Shown: positions 16,912 through 25,552 of the stretch, piece after piece | Layout of the letters: each line of letters starts with the position of its first letter | Numbering within the stretch: position 1 is the first letter of the stretch | NCBI RefSeq assembly: GCF_016907925.1 | Contig: NZ_JAFBCZ010000008.1 | Span: 124,001-188,000, forward strand | DNA: 64,000 bases | Origin: Herpetosiphon giganteus | GTDB lineage: Bacteria; Chloroflexota; Chloroflexia; Chloroflexales; Herpetosiphonaceae | Direction of reading: 5' to 3' | The notes under the pieces: model-generated | The model's input: the letters and a program-made list of their open reading frames with translations, nothing else | What the model was told of the DNA's origin: nothing | The model's database searches: none | Position numbers and translations under genes: made by a program

Positions 16912-17691
16912 TTAGGCATCGATGGTGCCGACCGCCAGCGGATTTGAGGTTGGCTGCTGGCTCCCGCCAGCTGGCTCGACCGTAATCCCGAGCAAGTTTT
17001 CAGCTCCCGTCGAAGGCAAACGCTCAATCCAAATCAAGGCATCGCCACTGGTATTAACATCAAATACTTCCATACTTTGCGGCGTGCCATCGGCAATTAG
17101 CCAGAGTTGATAACTTTGGTTGGCTGCCAAGGGCGGCAAATGGCTGGCGCTGAGATAGCTTTGGCCAGTTTGGGGATTGACGATAATATTGATTGAGCCG
17201 CCAGCCATGCCCGTGCCAGTATCGGCCAAAGGCACTAATTGCGTGCCCGATTTGGCAAGCAGCTCAGTTAATTGTTGATTTTCGGCAATCAATGGCTGCA
17301 AACTAGCAACTTCATTTTGCAATTGCCAGATGCGCCCGCCCAAGCCAGCCAAAAGCACCAGAAAAATAGTGAGAGCGGTTGCAATTAAATAGTAGCGCCG
17401 ACTAAACAGGCTAGCCAGCCACGATTGACGCTTGGCAGGCTTGGGCGTTGGCTTACTTGCCACCACATTTGAGGGCTTGGCTAAACGCTCGCAAAACCGC
17501 TCATAGGCCCCTTCAGGCGGCTCACGTTGCTCGACGCTCCAGCGCAAAGCTTGGGCAACTTGTTGATATTGAGAATAACGTTGTTGCGCTTGGCTATTTG
17601 AGGCCAAATAATCCTCAACCTCTGCTGCCTCATCAGCAGGCAAAGCACCAAGTGCATACAATTCGATAAGTTCATCACGATGGTCAGTCAT
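16912..17691 (-). CDS. RskA-family membrane anti-sigma factor
   Basis: This 259-residue protein probably binds and inhibits the ECF sigma factor encoded just upstream. The N-terminal part (HRDELIELYALGALPADE) is the sigma-binding domain of the RskA type, though the usual zinc-binding HXXXCXXC is absent and ASNSQAQQR stands in its place. One transmembrane helix (about residues 106-128) follows a basic stretch. The outer domain carries GQSYLSASHLPP and YQLWLIADGTP, typical of the RskA C-terminal domain. ATG 17691 lies inside the sigma gene, whose stop overlaps by eight bases, so the two are translationally coupled. The upstream extension to 17721 is rejected. Confidence 0.9.
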   Translation of the reverse strand: MTDHRDELIELYALGALPADEAAEVEDYLASNSQAQQRYSQYQQVAQALRWSVEQREPPEGAYERFCERLAKPSNVVASKPTPKPAKRQSWLASLFSRRYYLIATALTIFLVLLAGLGGRIWQLQNEVASLQPLIAENQQLTELLAKSGTQLVPLADTGTGMAGGSINIIVNPQTGQSYLSASHLPPLAANQSYQLWLIADGTPQSMEVFDVNTSGDALIWIERLPSTGAENLLGITVEPAGGSQQPTSNPLAVGTIDA

Positions 17692-18304
17692 TGAATACCC
17701 CTGTTTTGGAGAGAACGGCACGCAGCCGCTCCATGCCCCGACGAATGCGGGTTTTGACCGTCCCTAAAGGTTCACCTGTTGTTGCGGCAATCTCCAAGTG
17801 GCTCAAACCACGAAAAAATGCCAATTCAATTGCTTGTTGTTGGGATTCGGGCAAACTACGCAAGGCATCACGAACCTTCCCAGCTTGTTCATGCTGGATG
17901 GCTTGATCGGTCATATCAGGTTGGTTTGGGTCGGAAATGAGGCCGAGCATGAGTTCACTGGCTTCAGCATCGACAGCTTGAGGCCGCCGGCTGCGTTTGC
18001 GAACTGCATCAATCGCGACGTGATGGGTCATCCCTAAAACCCATGAGCCAAAACGACCTCGTTGTGCGTCGAAGCTCCCTGAATAGCGCCAAACTCGTTC
18101 GAGAACATCTTGCATCACTTCTTCGGCATCGGCTTCGTTGCCTAAAATCCGCAGTGCCAACGAAAAAATGGGTCGTGCATAACGCTCATACAATGTTTCT
18201 AAGGCTTGGGTGTTGCCTGCGGCTAGCTGCGCAGCCAACGCTAAATCAGCCTGATCACCCGATGCCACGGCCCGTGCCGTCTGAGAAGCTGGTTGATTTG
18301 CCAC
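17684..18304 (-). CDS. ECF-type RNA polymerase sigma factor
   Basis: A 206-residue group 4 sigma factor with region 2 (YARPIFSLALRILGNEADAE, VMQDVLERVW, GSWVLGMTHH) and region 4 (LPESQQQAIELAF, TGEPLGTVKTRIRRG). It resembles the SigK/RskA-partner subgroup. The start is a GTG at 18304 with AAAGGA five bases upstream. It is released when the membrane anti-sigma factor encoded downstream is inactivated, probably by regulated proteolysis. The stimulus is not evident. The AT-rich 715-bp gap upstream may hold its autoregulated promoter. Confidence 0.93.
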   Translation of the reverse strand: MANQPASQTARAVASGDQADLALAAQLAAGNTQALETLYERYARPIFSLALRILGNEADAEEVMQDVLERVWRYSGSFDAQRGRFGSWVLGMTHHVAIDAVRKRSRRPQAVDAEASELMLGLISDPNQPDMTDQAIQHEQAGKVRDALRSLPESQQQAIELAFFRGLSHLEIAATTGEPLGTVKTRIRRGMERLRAVLSKTGVFND

Positions 18305-19019
18305 TGAAATCCTTTCTTATCTTATGTTCGTCATCCAACAAAAAATGGATGCGATGGGTCATAAAGATAATCAGTATGCATCCAGACTAATTGATTTTGA
18401 CGTATAGCTATCATCCAAACCATTTGTGCTTGCACAACCCTTTTAGCTGCCCTCAATAATTAAATAAGTTTTGATTTTGTTAATCATTACGTTAATTTAA
18501 TTATTTGATGTTAACATTTGTAATTAAATGAATCTTTTTACAAATGAGAACGTTCACATGCAACGATTAATCAGTAATCGCTTAATCACAGCAACTGTTG
18601 ATTAATCATCGCAAGCAATGAGTAATAATGCTTGCTGAGGTAGCAGATTAATCGGCTGGTAGAATAGTGGCTCGTTAAGCAAAAGCTACGCCACCAAATC
18701 CACAAATATGCAAGGATCTACGTTAATCTGGTTCAATTCGGATGTTGCTATCAGGAAGGATACAATTGGTGGGCGGTGCAAGGAGTGATCAGGCGTGATT
18801 GCCCACTAAGGCTTGATGAATTTCCAATCTATCCGCCGCAATTCTAGCGATTCCCCGCAATTTCTGCAAGTGCCACTTTGCGCCTGCGCTGCCCCTATTT
18901 CAGCATTGCTGTACTTCTTGGCCTAAACTGCTCCAATCTAGCTTCTTTTAGTCATTGAAATAAGCGATCAAGCCTAGCTATGATTATTAAAATTATTTAA
19001 TTAATCAGGAGTTATGCTG
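18305..19019. other. AT-rich 715-bp intergenic region with three GATTAATC palindromes
   Basis: This gap between the divergent sigma operon and the lectin gene has no coding frame. Three exact GATTAATC copies lie at 18565-18572, 18600-18607 and 18646-18653, and a hairpin pairs GCAAGCA (18611-18617) with TGCTTGC (18629-18635). The sequence before 19020 carries AGGAG at 19007-19011, eight bases from the ATG. A GGTTCAATTC string near 18729 is not part of a tRNA. Confidence 0.5.
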
Positions 19020-21035
19020 ATGGATCTAAAGTATCGTCATTGGCGGCTAGGGCTGCTGATCAGTTGCCTTGGCAGCATGCTGTTGGCTGGCTCGCTGAGC
19101 CAAGCATCATCCGCCGCCGAGCCGCTTGCACTCAACGCCGAGGGCTACACCACCCGCAGTTTTGGCAGCGTCAGTTTTGAAGGCATCAGCTATCCCGTCC
19201 AAAGCAACGTCGCCAACGAGTATCTTCCCAGCACCACCCATTCGTACAGCGATTTGGGCAGCTATTATTTGGTCAATAGTGATTACAGCTTACCTAACGT
19301 GCCCAACATCACAACTGGCGTATTGTGGTCGACAGGCAACAAAAACCGTGGTTGGGCAATCAATAGCGAGTATGATATTCGGGCTTTGGTGCAAGCTAAT
19401 GGAGGTTTGTACGCACCCTACCAGACCATGCCTGGCTATCAATTGGGGCCTTGGAATGCCAGCACGCCCTGTTGTGGCTGGACATTGCAGCGCAATACCA
19501 CAGGCTTTTATATCCAAGCAGATGGCAAGGTGCGCGTGCCCAAAACCCCAGCCGCCGCCCAACAAACCTGGGATGCCAACCAAAGTCTGACCGCCATCAA
19601 TACCACCAACGAAAGTATTGCCGTCACCGATGTGATGTTTCCTGGTGACGAGGATTATTACGCGGGCAACACCTATTTGCCGCGCTCAGCTGGTGTGCTA
19701 ACCGCCAAATACAAACATTATGACAATCGCAATACCCACATTTATTGGGGCTTGAAGGGCCAGCATGTGCGCGATGTGGAAGATTGGGAAGCAGACGCAC
19801 CTGGCGGTAGCAAACGCAAAATCTACACTGGTGGCTTCAAAATCGACGAAAGTGATAACGGCCAAGTTTGGGCTGGCATTTCGCATGGCAACGAATTTGT
19901 CGATCTCAATTTGCAGCCCAGCGTCAGCGCCCAGCAACTCTACAAAGTTGAGCTTTGGATTCAACGGCCAACGGGCATGGAATATTGGGGCGGCCTGAGT
20001 TATCAGCAGGGCGCTGATGGCAAATGGCGCGCGTTTGGCGATGGCAGCCACGTGACTAATTGGGGCAATGGCACGTTTGGCTTGGTGGCAACCGCCTATC
20101 GCAACCGCAACGAACGGATCTTGCTGGTCTATCGCGCCTTGCCTGGTGGCGATAATCCGCCAACTCCAACGCCGCCACCACCGCCACCAAGCAACGCCGC
20201 CTATTTCAACCTGATCAATCGCAGCAGCGGGCTATGTTTGGATGTTGACAATGCGAATAGCGCCGATGGCACCAAAGTGCAGCAATGGACATGCAACAAC
20301 TCAAATGCCCAGCAATGGCAACTGCGGCTTGCAGAAAGCGGCTATTATCAACTGGTTTCGCGGGCAACTGGCAAATGTTTGGATCTGGCGGCGTGGAGCA
20401 CTGCCGATGGTGGCATTGCCAATCAATGGGCCTGTGGTAGCAACCAAGCCAATCAGCAGTGGAATTTGCAAACCGTCAGCGATGGCTGGGTGCGAATCGC
20501 CAACCGCAACAGTGCCAAATATCTCTCAATCGTCTATGGCTCGGTCGAACCTGGCGCGGCGACCCATCAATGGCCTTGGCTGGGCAATCCCGACCAACAA
20601 TGGCGACTTCAGCCAGTTGGCACGCTGCAGATTGCCAACAAAAACAGCAATAAATGTGTTGATGTCGCCAATAATAACAGCGCCGATGGCACGAATATTT
20701 TGCAATGGCCCTGTTACGCTGGGGCTGCGCAGCAATGGCAATTTCAGCATAGCGATAATGGCTATTACAAGCTGCGACACCCAAGCAGCGGTAAAATGCT
20801 CTCAGTTGCTGGCGATTCGAGCGCCGATGGAGCCAATATCCATCTCTGGGCGGAGGTCAGCAACCAAAGCCAACAATGGCGGCTTGAATTGCTCGACGAT
20901 GGTTTTCTGCGTTTTGTTAATCGAGCAACGGGCAAAGTTATTGATGTAGCTGATGGCAGCAGCGCTGATAATGCCAATATCCAGCAATGGACATGGAATA
21001 GCAGCGCCGCCCAACGCTTCAAACTGACGAATTAG
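19020..21035 (+). CDS. Secreted protein with two C-terminal ricin-type lectin domains
   Basis: A 671-residue exported protein. A signal peptide (basic DLKYRHWR, hydrophobic core, cleavage near ASSAAEP) is followed by an unassigned domain of about 350 residues, rich in aromatic residues, with YKVELWIQRP and FGLVATAYRNRNE. A proline linker (PTPTPPPPPP) leads to two beta-trefoils (about 392-533 and 537-671), which carry six QxW-type repeats (QQWQL, QQWNL, QQWRL, QQWQF, QQWRL, QRFKL). Such lectins bind galactose or xylan. I chose ATG 19020 because AGGAG lies eight bases upstream; ATG 19014 is too close. It may be a glycan-binding exoenzyme of a predatory or saprophytic organism; the catalytic activity, if any, is unknown. 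Confidence 0.85.
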   Translation: MDLKYRHWRLGLLISCLGSMLLAGSLSQASSAAEPLALNAEGYTTRSFGSVSFEGISYPVQSNVANEYLPSTTHSYSDLGSYYLVNSDYSLPNVPNITTGVLWSTGNKNRGWAINSEYDIRALVQANGGLYAPYQTMPGYQLGPWNASTPCCGWTLQRNTTGFYIQADGKVRVPKTPAAAQQTWDANQSLTAINTTNESIAVTDVMFPGDEDYYAGNTYLPRSAGVLTAKYKHYDNRNTHIYWGLKGQHVRDVEDWEADAPGGSKRKIYTGGFKIDESDNGQVWAGISHGNEFVDLNLQPSVSAQQLYKVELWIQRPTGMEYWGGLSYQQGADGKWRAFGDGSHVTNWGNGTFGLVATAYRNRNERILLVYRALPGGDNPPTPTPPPPPPSNAAYFNLINRSSGLCLDVDNANSADGTKVQQWTCNNSNAQQWQLRLAESGYYQLVSRATGKCLDLAAWSTADGGIANQWACGSNQANQQWNLQTVSDGWVRIANRNSAKYLSIVYGSVEPGAATHQWPWLGNPDQQWRLQPVGTLQIANKNSNKCVDVANNNSADGTNILQWPCYAGAAQQWQFQHSDNGYYKLRHPSSGKMLSVAGDSSADGANIHLWAEVSNQSQQWRLELLDDGFLRFVNRATGKVIDVADGSSADNANIQQWTWNSSAAQRFKLTN

Positions 21036-21042
21036 GAGTTTG

Positions 21043-21279
21043 TTAACCACGAAGGACACGAAGAACACGAAGAATTAATTACTTGGATTATTGTGTTTTT
21101 ACAAAACCTAAGTATTCAACGAACCCAACATTCGTGCTTTTCGTGGTTAAATTTCATCCTTCAGCACGTTGTTAACCACGAAGAACACGAAGATGAATTA
21201 ATTGAATTATTGTGCTTTTACAAAACCCAAAATATTCAACGAACCCAACATTCGTGCCCTTCGTGCTCTTCGTGGTTAA
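21043..21279. repeat. Tandem pair of a 108-bp element with inverted ends
   Basis: Copies lie at 21043-21150 and 21172-21279. Each starts TTAACCACGAAG and ends CTTCGTGGTTAA or the near match CTTTTCGTGGTTAA. They share the middle TATTCAACGAACCCAACATT and an ACAAAACC segment. A 21-base spacer with TTTCATCCTTCA separates them and recurs after the second copy. They lie between convergent genes and may help end transcription. Fragments of the ends occur elsewhere in the window. Confidence 0.85.
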
Positions 21280-21300
21280 ATTTCATCCTTCATCCCTTCG

Positions 21301-22326
21301 TTATGCAACTGCTAATTCTGGATCCAAGGCGGCGATCAAACGGCGAACTTGTTGCATCAATTGGGCAAAGTTGAGGTGGTTGAGTGATTGAGGGCCGTCG
21401 GATGAGGCGCGGTCGGGGTCGTGGTGAACTTCGATCATCAAGCCATCTGCACCAGCTGCCAAGCCTGCTAAGGCCATTGGCGCAACCAAGTACCATTTGC
21501 CAGTGCCATGGCTGGGGTCGGCAATTACTGGCAGGTGGGTGCGACGCTTGGCGACGGCCACAGCATTCAAATCGAGGGTGTTGCGGGTGGCGGTTTCGTA
21601 GGTGCGAATCCCACGTTCGCAGAGAATCACATTGCGATTGCCAGTTGCGAGGATGTATTCAGCGGCCAGCAACCATTCTTCGACGGTCGCTGAAGGCCCG
21701 CGCTTGACCATAATTGGCTTGCCAGTTTGGCCTGCTTCTTCCAAGAGGGCGAAATTTTGCATATTGCGAGCGCCAAGCTGAATAATATCGGTGTAGCGGG
21801 CAACCAATTCAACATCGCGGGTGTTGAGCGCTTCGGTGATGATCGGCAGGCCGGTTTCTTCGCGGGCTTGGGCCAAAATCTTCAAGCCCTCTTCGCCCAA
21901 ACCACGGAAGGCGTACGGCGAGGTGCGTGGTTTGAACGCGCCACCGCGGAGGATGTTGGCTCCTGCTGCTTTGACCGCGTGAGCCGTGCTCAACAATTGC
22001 TCAGCGCTTTCAACGGAACAAGGGCCAGCCATCACGACTGGCGTACCGCCGCCAATTTCCAAATCGCCAACCCGAATCACCGTGTTATGTTGTTGGAACT
22101 CGCGGCCAGCCAGTTTGTAGGGGCGGGTGATGCGCAACGTGGTTTGCACGCCGCTCATTGATTGCAATTGTTCTTCCAAGCCAGCTGGGATTTTTGCGCC
22201 AACCACCCCAATCACAATTCGCTCTTCGCCTTCGGATAAATGGCCCTTGAGATTATTTTCAGCTAAGCGGGCCAAAACAGCGTCACGGTCGGTCAGATCA
22301 GCGTGCGATTTCATTACAACGATCAT
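21301..22326 (-). CDS. aroF: 3-deoxy-7-phosphoheptulonate (DAHP) synthase, type I-beta
   Basis: This enzyme condenses phosphoenolpyruvate and erythrose 4-phosphate in the first step of aromatic amino-acid synthesis. An N-terminal ferredoxin-like regulatory domain (about residues 1-70) precedes the barrel, as in Thermotoga DAHP synthase. Barrel motifs are [45 protein letters not shown] and [12 protein letters not shown] 22326 has GGAGG nine bases upstream, giving 341 residues. It lies 72 bases after aroH. Pairing with chorismate mutase in one operon suggests shared control by aromatic end products. Confidence 0.93.
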   Translation of the reverse strand: MIVVMKSHADLTDRDAVLARLAENNLKGHLSEGEERIVIGVVGAKIPAGLEEQLQSMSGVQTTLRITRPYKLAGREFQQHNTVIRVGDLEIGGGTPVVMAGPCSVESAEQLLSTAHAVKAAGANILRGGAFKPRTSPYAFRGLGEEGLKILAQAREETGLPIITEALNTRDVELVARYTDIIQLGARNMQNFALLEEAGQTGKPIMVKRGPSATVEEWLLAAEYILATGNRNVILCERGIRTYETATRNTLDLNAVAVAKRRTHLPVIADPSHGTGKWYLVAPMALAGLAAGADGLMIEVHHDPDRASSDGPQSLNHLNFAQLMQQVRRLIAALDPELAVA

Positions 22327-22398
22327 GGTCAAATGCCTCCAAATTGACAAACCCAAATACCAATACCAAATACCAAGGTGGACGGCTGGCAGCCAAAT

Positions 22399-22803
22399 TT
22401 AGGCTGGTTGCCAGGTGGGCATGTTCAACAACGCTGTTGATTGAGCGCGCTCAGGGCGCAATTTGGCGGCATCGCCAAGATAGCAATGTATGATTTCGCT
22501 GGGTTTGCGGCTGGTATTCCACAACATCAGCACCCGAATACACATCGATAAACTGCCAGGCACATCCATTTCGTGGGCGCAAAGCATCGCCAAGTCGTTC
22601 CAACCAAGCTGGCGAGCGGCCAAGGCAGGGAATTGTGCGTTGAGATTGGAGGATGTGGTAAAAAAGACACATGCAACATCGTCAAGATCGATCTCGTTAG
22701 CCTGAACCATGGCCAACAACAACTCACTGGTTGCGGCGAGCACAGCCTCTGACGTATTTTCCACTGCCACCGTCGCACCGCGAACTCCACGACAAACGAG
22801 CAT
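22399..22803 (-). CDS. aroH: Monofunctional chorismate mutase, AroH class
   Basis: This enzyme turns chorismate into prephenate, the branch toward phenylalanine and tyrosine. The 134-residue trimeric-type sequence matches Bacillus AroH: CRGVRGATV (active-site Arg), ATSELLLAMV, FFTTSSNLNAQFPA, EMDVPGSLSMCIRVLM (Arg and Cys of the site) and HCYLGDAAKLRP. The start is ATG 22803, six bases after GGAGG. The same frame is open for another 75 codons upstream. The residues 5' of Met are not part of the AroH fold and overlap a hairpin leader. Confidence 0.92.
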   Translation of the reverse strand: MLVCRGVRGATVAVENTSEAVLAATSELLLAMVQANEIDLDDVACVFFTTSSNLNAQFPALAARQLGWNDLAMLCAHEMDVPGSLSMCIRVLMLWNTSRKPSEIIHCYLGDAAKLRPERAQSTALLNMPTWQPA

Positions 22804-23009
22804 AGCATCCTCCAATTGAAGCACAACAAAAAGCGCGGAGCTTGTCGCTCCGCGCCGAAGGTTCTTCCAAAAATCAGTAAAGGTGTGTCTAATCCTTCGT
22901 AGGCAGCGACAACTCAATATGGCAGCTAAAGTAATAAAAATAGCTGCTAAAGAATGCATATGAGTTATAGCTGTTGAAAGATTGCATGGCTGACAAAACC
23001 TTGTGTCAA
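22804..23009 (-). promoter_or_regulatory. aroH-aroF promoter and terminator-type leader (attenuator candidate)
   Basis: On the minus strand, TTGACA (23009-23004) and TGCAAT (22986-22981) are 17 bases apart. The leader of about 170 bases contains a hairpin (22922-22947, 7-bp stem). An intrinsic terminator follows: GCGCGGAGC/GCTCCGCGC with a five-base loop (22833-22855) and TTTTT. It ends 25 bases before aroH. An upstream segment (22905-22912, TTGTCGCT in the RNA sense) is exactly complementary to AGCGACAA of the terminator arm and loop. A frame from ATG 22959 contains HTFTDFW shortly before the terminator, with two Phe codons and one Trp codon. Confidence 0.6.
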
Positions 23010-23028
23010 TTACGATTGGCGCGAGCAT

Positions 23029-23398
23029 ACCACATTGCTCGCCATTTCGTCAAGTATCAATTTTGAGCAACAAACTTAACAATCTTGCGAAGGATGAAGG
23101 ATGAGGTGTACTGGTTCATTGGGTTGGCAACGAGTGGCATGCCCTCACCCCCAGCCCCTCTCCCACTCAACGCGGGCGAGGGGAGCACGGGCCACGTGGT
23201 TCTCCCTCGCCTCAAGGATAAGGGAACTACTCTTGTTTGCATCAATCCTTGCCGAACGATCAAATTAAAGCCCCTCGCCCGTCGGACGGGAGAGGGGTTG
23301 GGGCGAGGGCTGATCCGCTATATTCTATGTTTTCCGATCCCCATTATCCAATCCCTGATCCCTATGCTCTATGCTCTATGTTCTATGCTCTATCCCCG
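23029..23398. repeat. GC-rich inverted-end repeat, long copy, and short-repeat tail
   Basis: The element at 23142-23309 is about 168 bp, longer than other copies. Its ends CCCTCACCCCCAGCCCCTCT and GAGAGGGGTTGGGGCGAGGG are kept, and the middle differs. GGATGAAGGATGAGG lies before it (23089-23103), and ATCCCTGATCCCTATGCTCT with TCTATGTTCTATGCTCTATC after it (23349-23396). It lies downstream of the arginine decarboxylase gene. Confidence 0.8.
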
Positions 23399-25114
23399 CT
23401 AGGCACTTGCCGCAAAACGACTGGTGCGCAAGGTTGATGGCGCTTGGCGACGACGAGCAGCGCGTAATGGCCGCACAGGCAATTGCTCACTCACCACGGC
23501 AGTGCGCACTGGCAGCGGCTTGCGGGCTGGTTGCTCGATCGTGGCGATGCTATAGCCCAAGGCGCTCATTTGAGCCATCAAGTTTTGCGGTGCAATCTCG
23601 CGCATCACCAATTGATCGCCATCTTGCTCGATGATAATGCGGCGCATTTCTGGGTTCAAACAGTGGTGTGCGCCACCTTTGCCGCCAATCATGGCTTGGT
23701 ATGCACCAACGCCACAAACCGCCAACACCATGCCTGCTTGGAATTCAGGCAACATCAAGGCTGGGCGATGCGAACGTGGATACAGATCGTCAGAATCGCA
23801 GGTGCGGCGGCCACCCAAACGCACTGCTTGCACCGCTGTATCCCAGCCATCCAAGGGCACAACCACAAATTCTTGATCAACAATCAAGGTATCTGGGGCC
23901 GAAACCATCAATGAGCCATTCAACAAATACCAAGGCTCAATTGCGCCAGCTTCTTTTACCCGACCAACTTCAATCAAATACAGATTGTGGTTGGCAACGG
24001 TGTAGCGGCCACATTCGGCGATGATCATGGGTGCTGCCACGCCATGTTCAGCACAAATTGCCTGGGTATTGGCCATCAAGTTGGTCAAAAAGCCAACATA
24101 ATCAAATTGGAAATTCAAATCGTAGCCCGAGGTTGGCATGCCGCCGCCAAAATTAAACATCGTCAAGCTTGGGGTAGCACTGGCCAAAGCAGCATAGGCG
24201 TTGGCGGAACGCGCCAAACGGGCTTCCCATGCGGCAGCATCCTCAATTTGCGAGCCAACCATGGCGTGATAGACCACCAATTGATGGGCTGTTCCAGCCA
24301 AACGTTGAGCAACAAGCTGCATTTCTGCGGGCGTTAAGCCGAAGCGCTCTGCTCCAGCATGGTTGCGATCCACGACTTCAGGGGCGTGGCGCTCACGAAC
24401 ACCAAACAACATTGGTTCACGGCTGTGAGTCAACATATAATCAAGTTCATCGAGATCATCAAGCACTGTCACGACCCGTTCGTAGCCAGCGTGGCGCAAG
24501 GCCAAGATCCCATCGAGATACATCGGCTCTTTCGAGCCATTACAGAAGATATAGCGATCTTCGGAAAGCACGCCTTGCCGCCAGAGATGGTGGGCAATCA
24601 CCACATCGGCAGCAGCCGAGGTTTCGTAGTGAGCACCAGCATTCAAGGCTGTACGCACCACTTCTTCCGAAAAATTGGCCTTGGTAGCATAGGCATACAA
24701 GAACGAGCCTGTATAGCCTGCTGCTGCCTGTGCGGCCATCGCATAATCAAGCATATTCTGCACCTGCGTCGTAATTTGCGGGCAGAACGAAACCTCAAGG
24801 GGCGCACCAAATTGCTCAACCAATGCACCCAGATCGACCGTATCGCCCAAGAGCAAGCGCTCATTGCGGCGCGTTAGAAAATCGGTCAAAGCCCCAGCAC
24901 CCGAAAAGCCAAATGAATCATTCAGGTAGCCAGCATAGGTTTGCTCGATCAACTGGACATGTCCCTCCAAGCCGTGATAGCCACGACGATAGTGCTCAGC
25001 CACAACAGGGGACTGAGAGAACAAAGTACAATCAAAATTAGCGGTGTTCGTTCGTGTGTTTATTGACGGAGACTCCCAAGTGCATTGCCCATTTTTTGGG
25101 CATAAAAAAACCAC
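23399..25114 (-). CDS. speA: PLP-dependent arginine decarboxylase-like enzyme (fold type III)
   Basis: A 571-residue member of the alanine-racemase-fold decarboxylases, closest in pattern to biosynthetic arginine decarboxylases that make agmatine for polyamines. The PLP lysine is in YAYATKANFSEEV. Other marks are ETSAAADVVIA, FCNGSKEPMYL, FNFGGGMPT (phosphate-binding glycines), AECGRYTV, CDSDDLYP and GAYQAMIGGKGGAHHCLNP. The last 50 residues are basic and look disordered. The start is uncertain: GTG 25114 is the first possible, but it has no clear ribosome-binding site and a hairpin covers it. GTG 25003 or a TTG between them would also fit. Diaminopimelate or ornithine specificity is less likely. 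Confidence 0.75.
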   Translation of the reverse strand: MVFLCPKNGQCTWESPSINTRTNTANFDCTLFSQSPVVAEHYRRGYHGLEGHVQLIEQTYAGYLNDSFGFSGAGALTDFLTRRNERLLLGDTVDLGALVEQFGAPLEVSFCPQITTQVQNMLDYAMAAQAAAGYTGSFLYAYATKANFSEEVVRTALNAGAHYETSAAADVVIAHHLWRQGVLSEDRYIFCNGSKEPMYLDGILALRHAGYERVVTVLDDLDELDYMLTHSREPMLFGVRERHAPEVVDRNHAGAERFGLTPAEMQLVAQRLAGTAHQLVVYHAMVGSQIEDAAAWEARLARSANAYAALASATPSLTMFNFGGGMPTSGYDLNFQFDYVGFLTNLMANTQAICAEHGVAAPMIIAECGRYTVANHNLYLIEVGRVKEAGAIEPWYLLNGSLMVSAPDTLIVDQEFVVVPLDGWDTAVQAVRLGGRRTCDSDDLYPRSHRPALMLPEFQAGMVLAVCGVGAYQAMIGGKGGAHHCLNPEMRRIIIEQDGDQLVMREIAPQNLMAQMSALGYSIATIEQPARKPLPVRTAVVSEQLPVRPLRAARRRQAPSTLRTSRFAASA

Positions 25115-25500
25115 GTGTCATGGCGACATTTGGCTTAAGCACTGGGCATAAAAAACCTGCCCAATTGTGGCAGGTGAGGAGATAGACAGAGAACCATTGC
25201 TAGTCTGCTAGCAAGATTTCAATACTCACCAACCTAAATTGAGGGAGGTTCAGCACAGCGCCGCGTAATTTGTCGCAGCGTGCAAAAATTCTGTCTACCG
25301 TTCATATAGCCTCGTTGAAAGCCCGCTCGGAAGTCAAAAACCAGCGCTCAAAACAATGTGATGCGCCCCAGAAAACAACCACCACTCATCGTTCCAATTG
25401 ATGCAGCGACCTGCTGCCGATGAGCGCCGAGAAGGCACGGAAACCGTTGGTGAATTTTGATCACCGTTGCATATTTTAGCGTACTTTTGGTGCTTGTCAA
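25081..25500 (-). promoter_or_regulatory. Strong promoter and long structured leader with terminator before the arginine decarboxylase
   Basis: On the minus strand TTGACA (25500-25495) and TAAAAT (25478-25473) are 16 bases apart. About 350 bases of untranslated leader follow. A 10-bp closing stem pairs 25290-25299 with 25181-25190. It encloses three hairpins: 25253-25283, 25231-25250 and 25197-25214 (a perfect 7-bp stem). Just after it, CCTGCC/GGCAGG (25156-25174) and six T residues form an intrinsic terminator. A last hairpin (25086-25102) overlaps the first codons. The layout resembles an aptamer plus expression platform. No known riboswitch consensus or T-box sequence was recognised. Confidence 0.55.
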
Positions 25501-25552
25501 ATAAGAAATTTGTATAATTGTGCCCAACCAAATGTGTGATACTTGAATCGAG

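Noticed and set aside
18725-18745. GGTTCAATTC as the T-loop of a tRNA
   Set aside because: No acceptor stem, anticodon arm or CCA can be placed around it.
22804-22959. N-terminal extension of AroH from ATG 22959
   Set aside because: A GGAGG site precedes ATG 22803, where AroH proteins normally begin, and the extension overlaps the terminator hairpin. A leader peptide is the better reading, though the long form cannot be fully excluded.
25081-25500. T-box riboswitch before the arginine decarboxylase gene
   Set aside because: The conserved AGGGTGGNACCGCG stretch is absent, although the layout includes a terminator.
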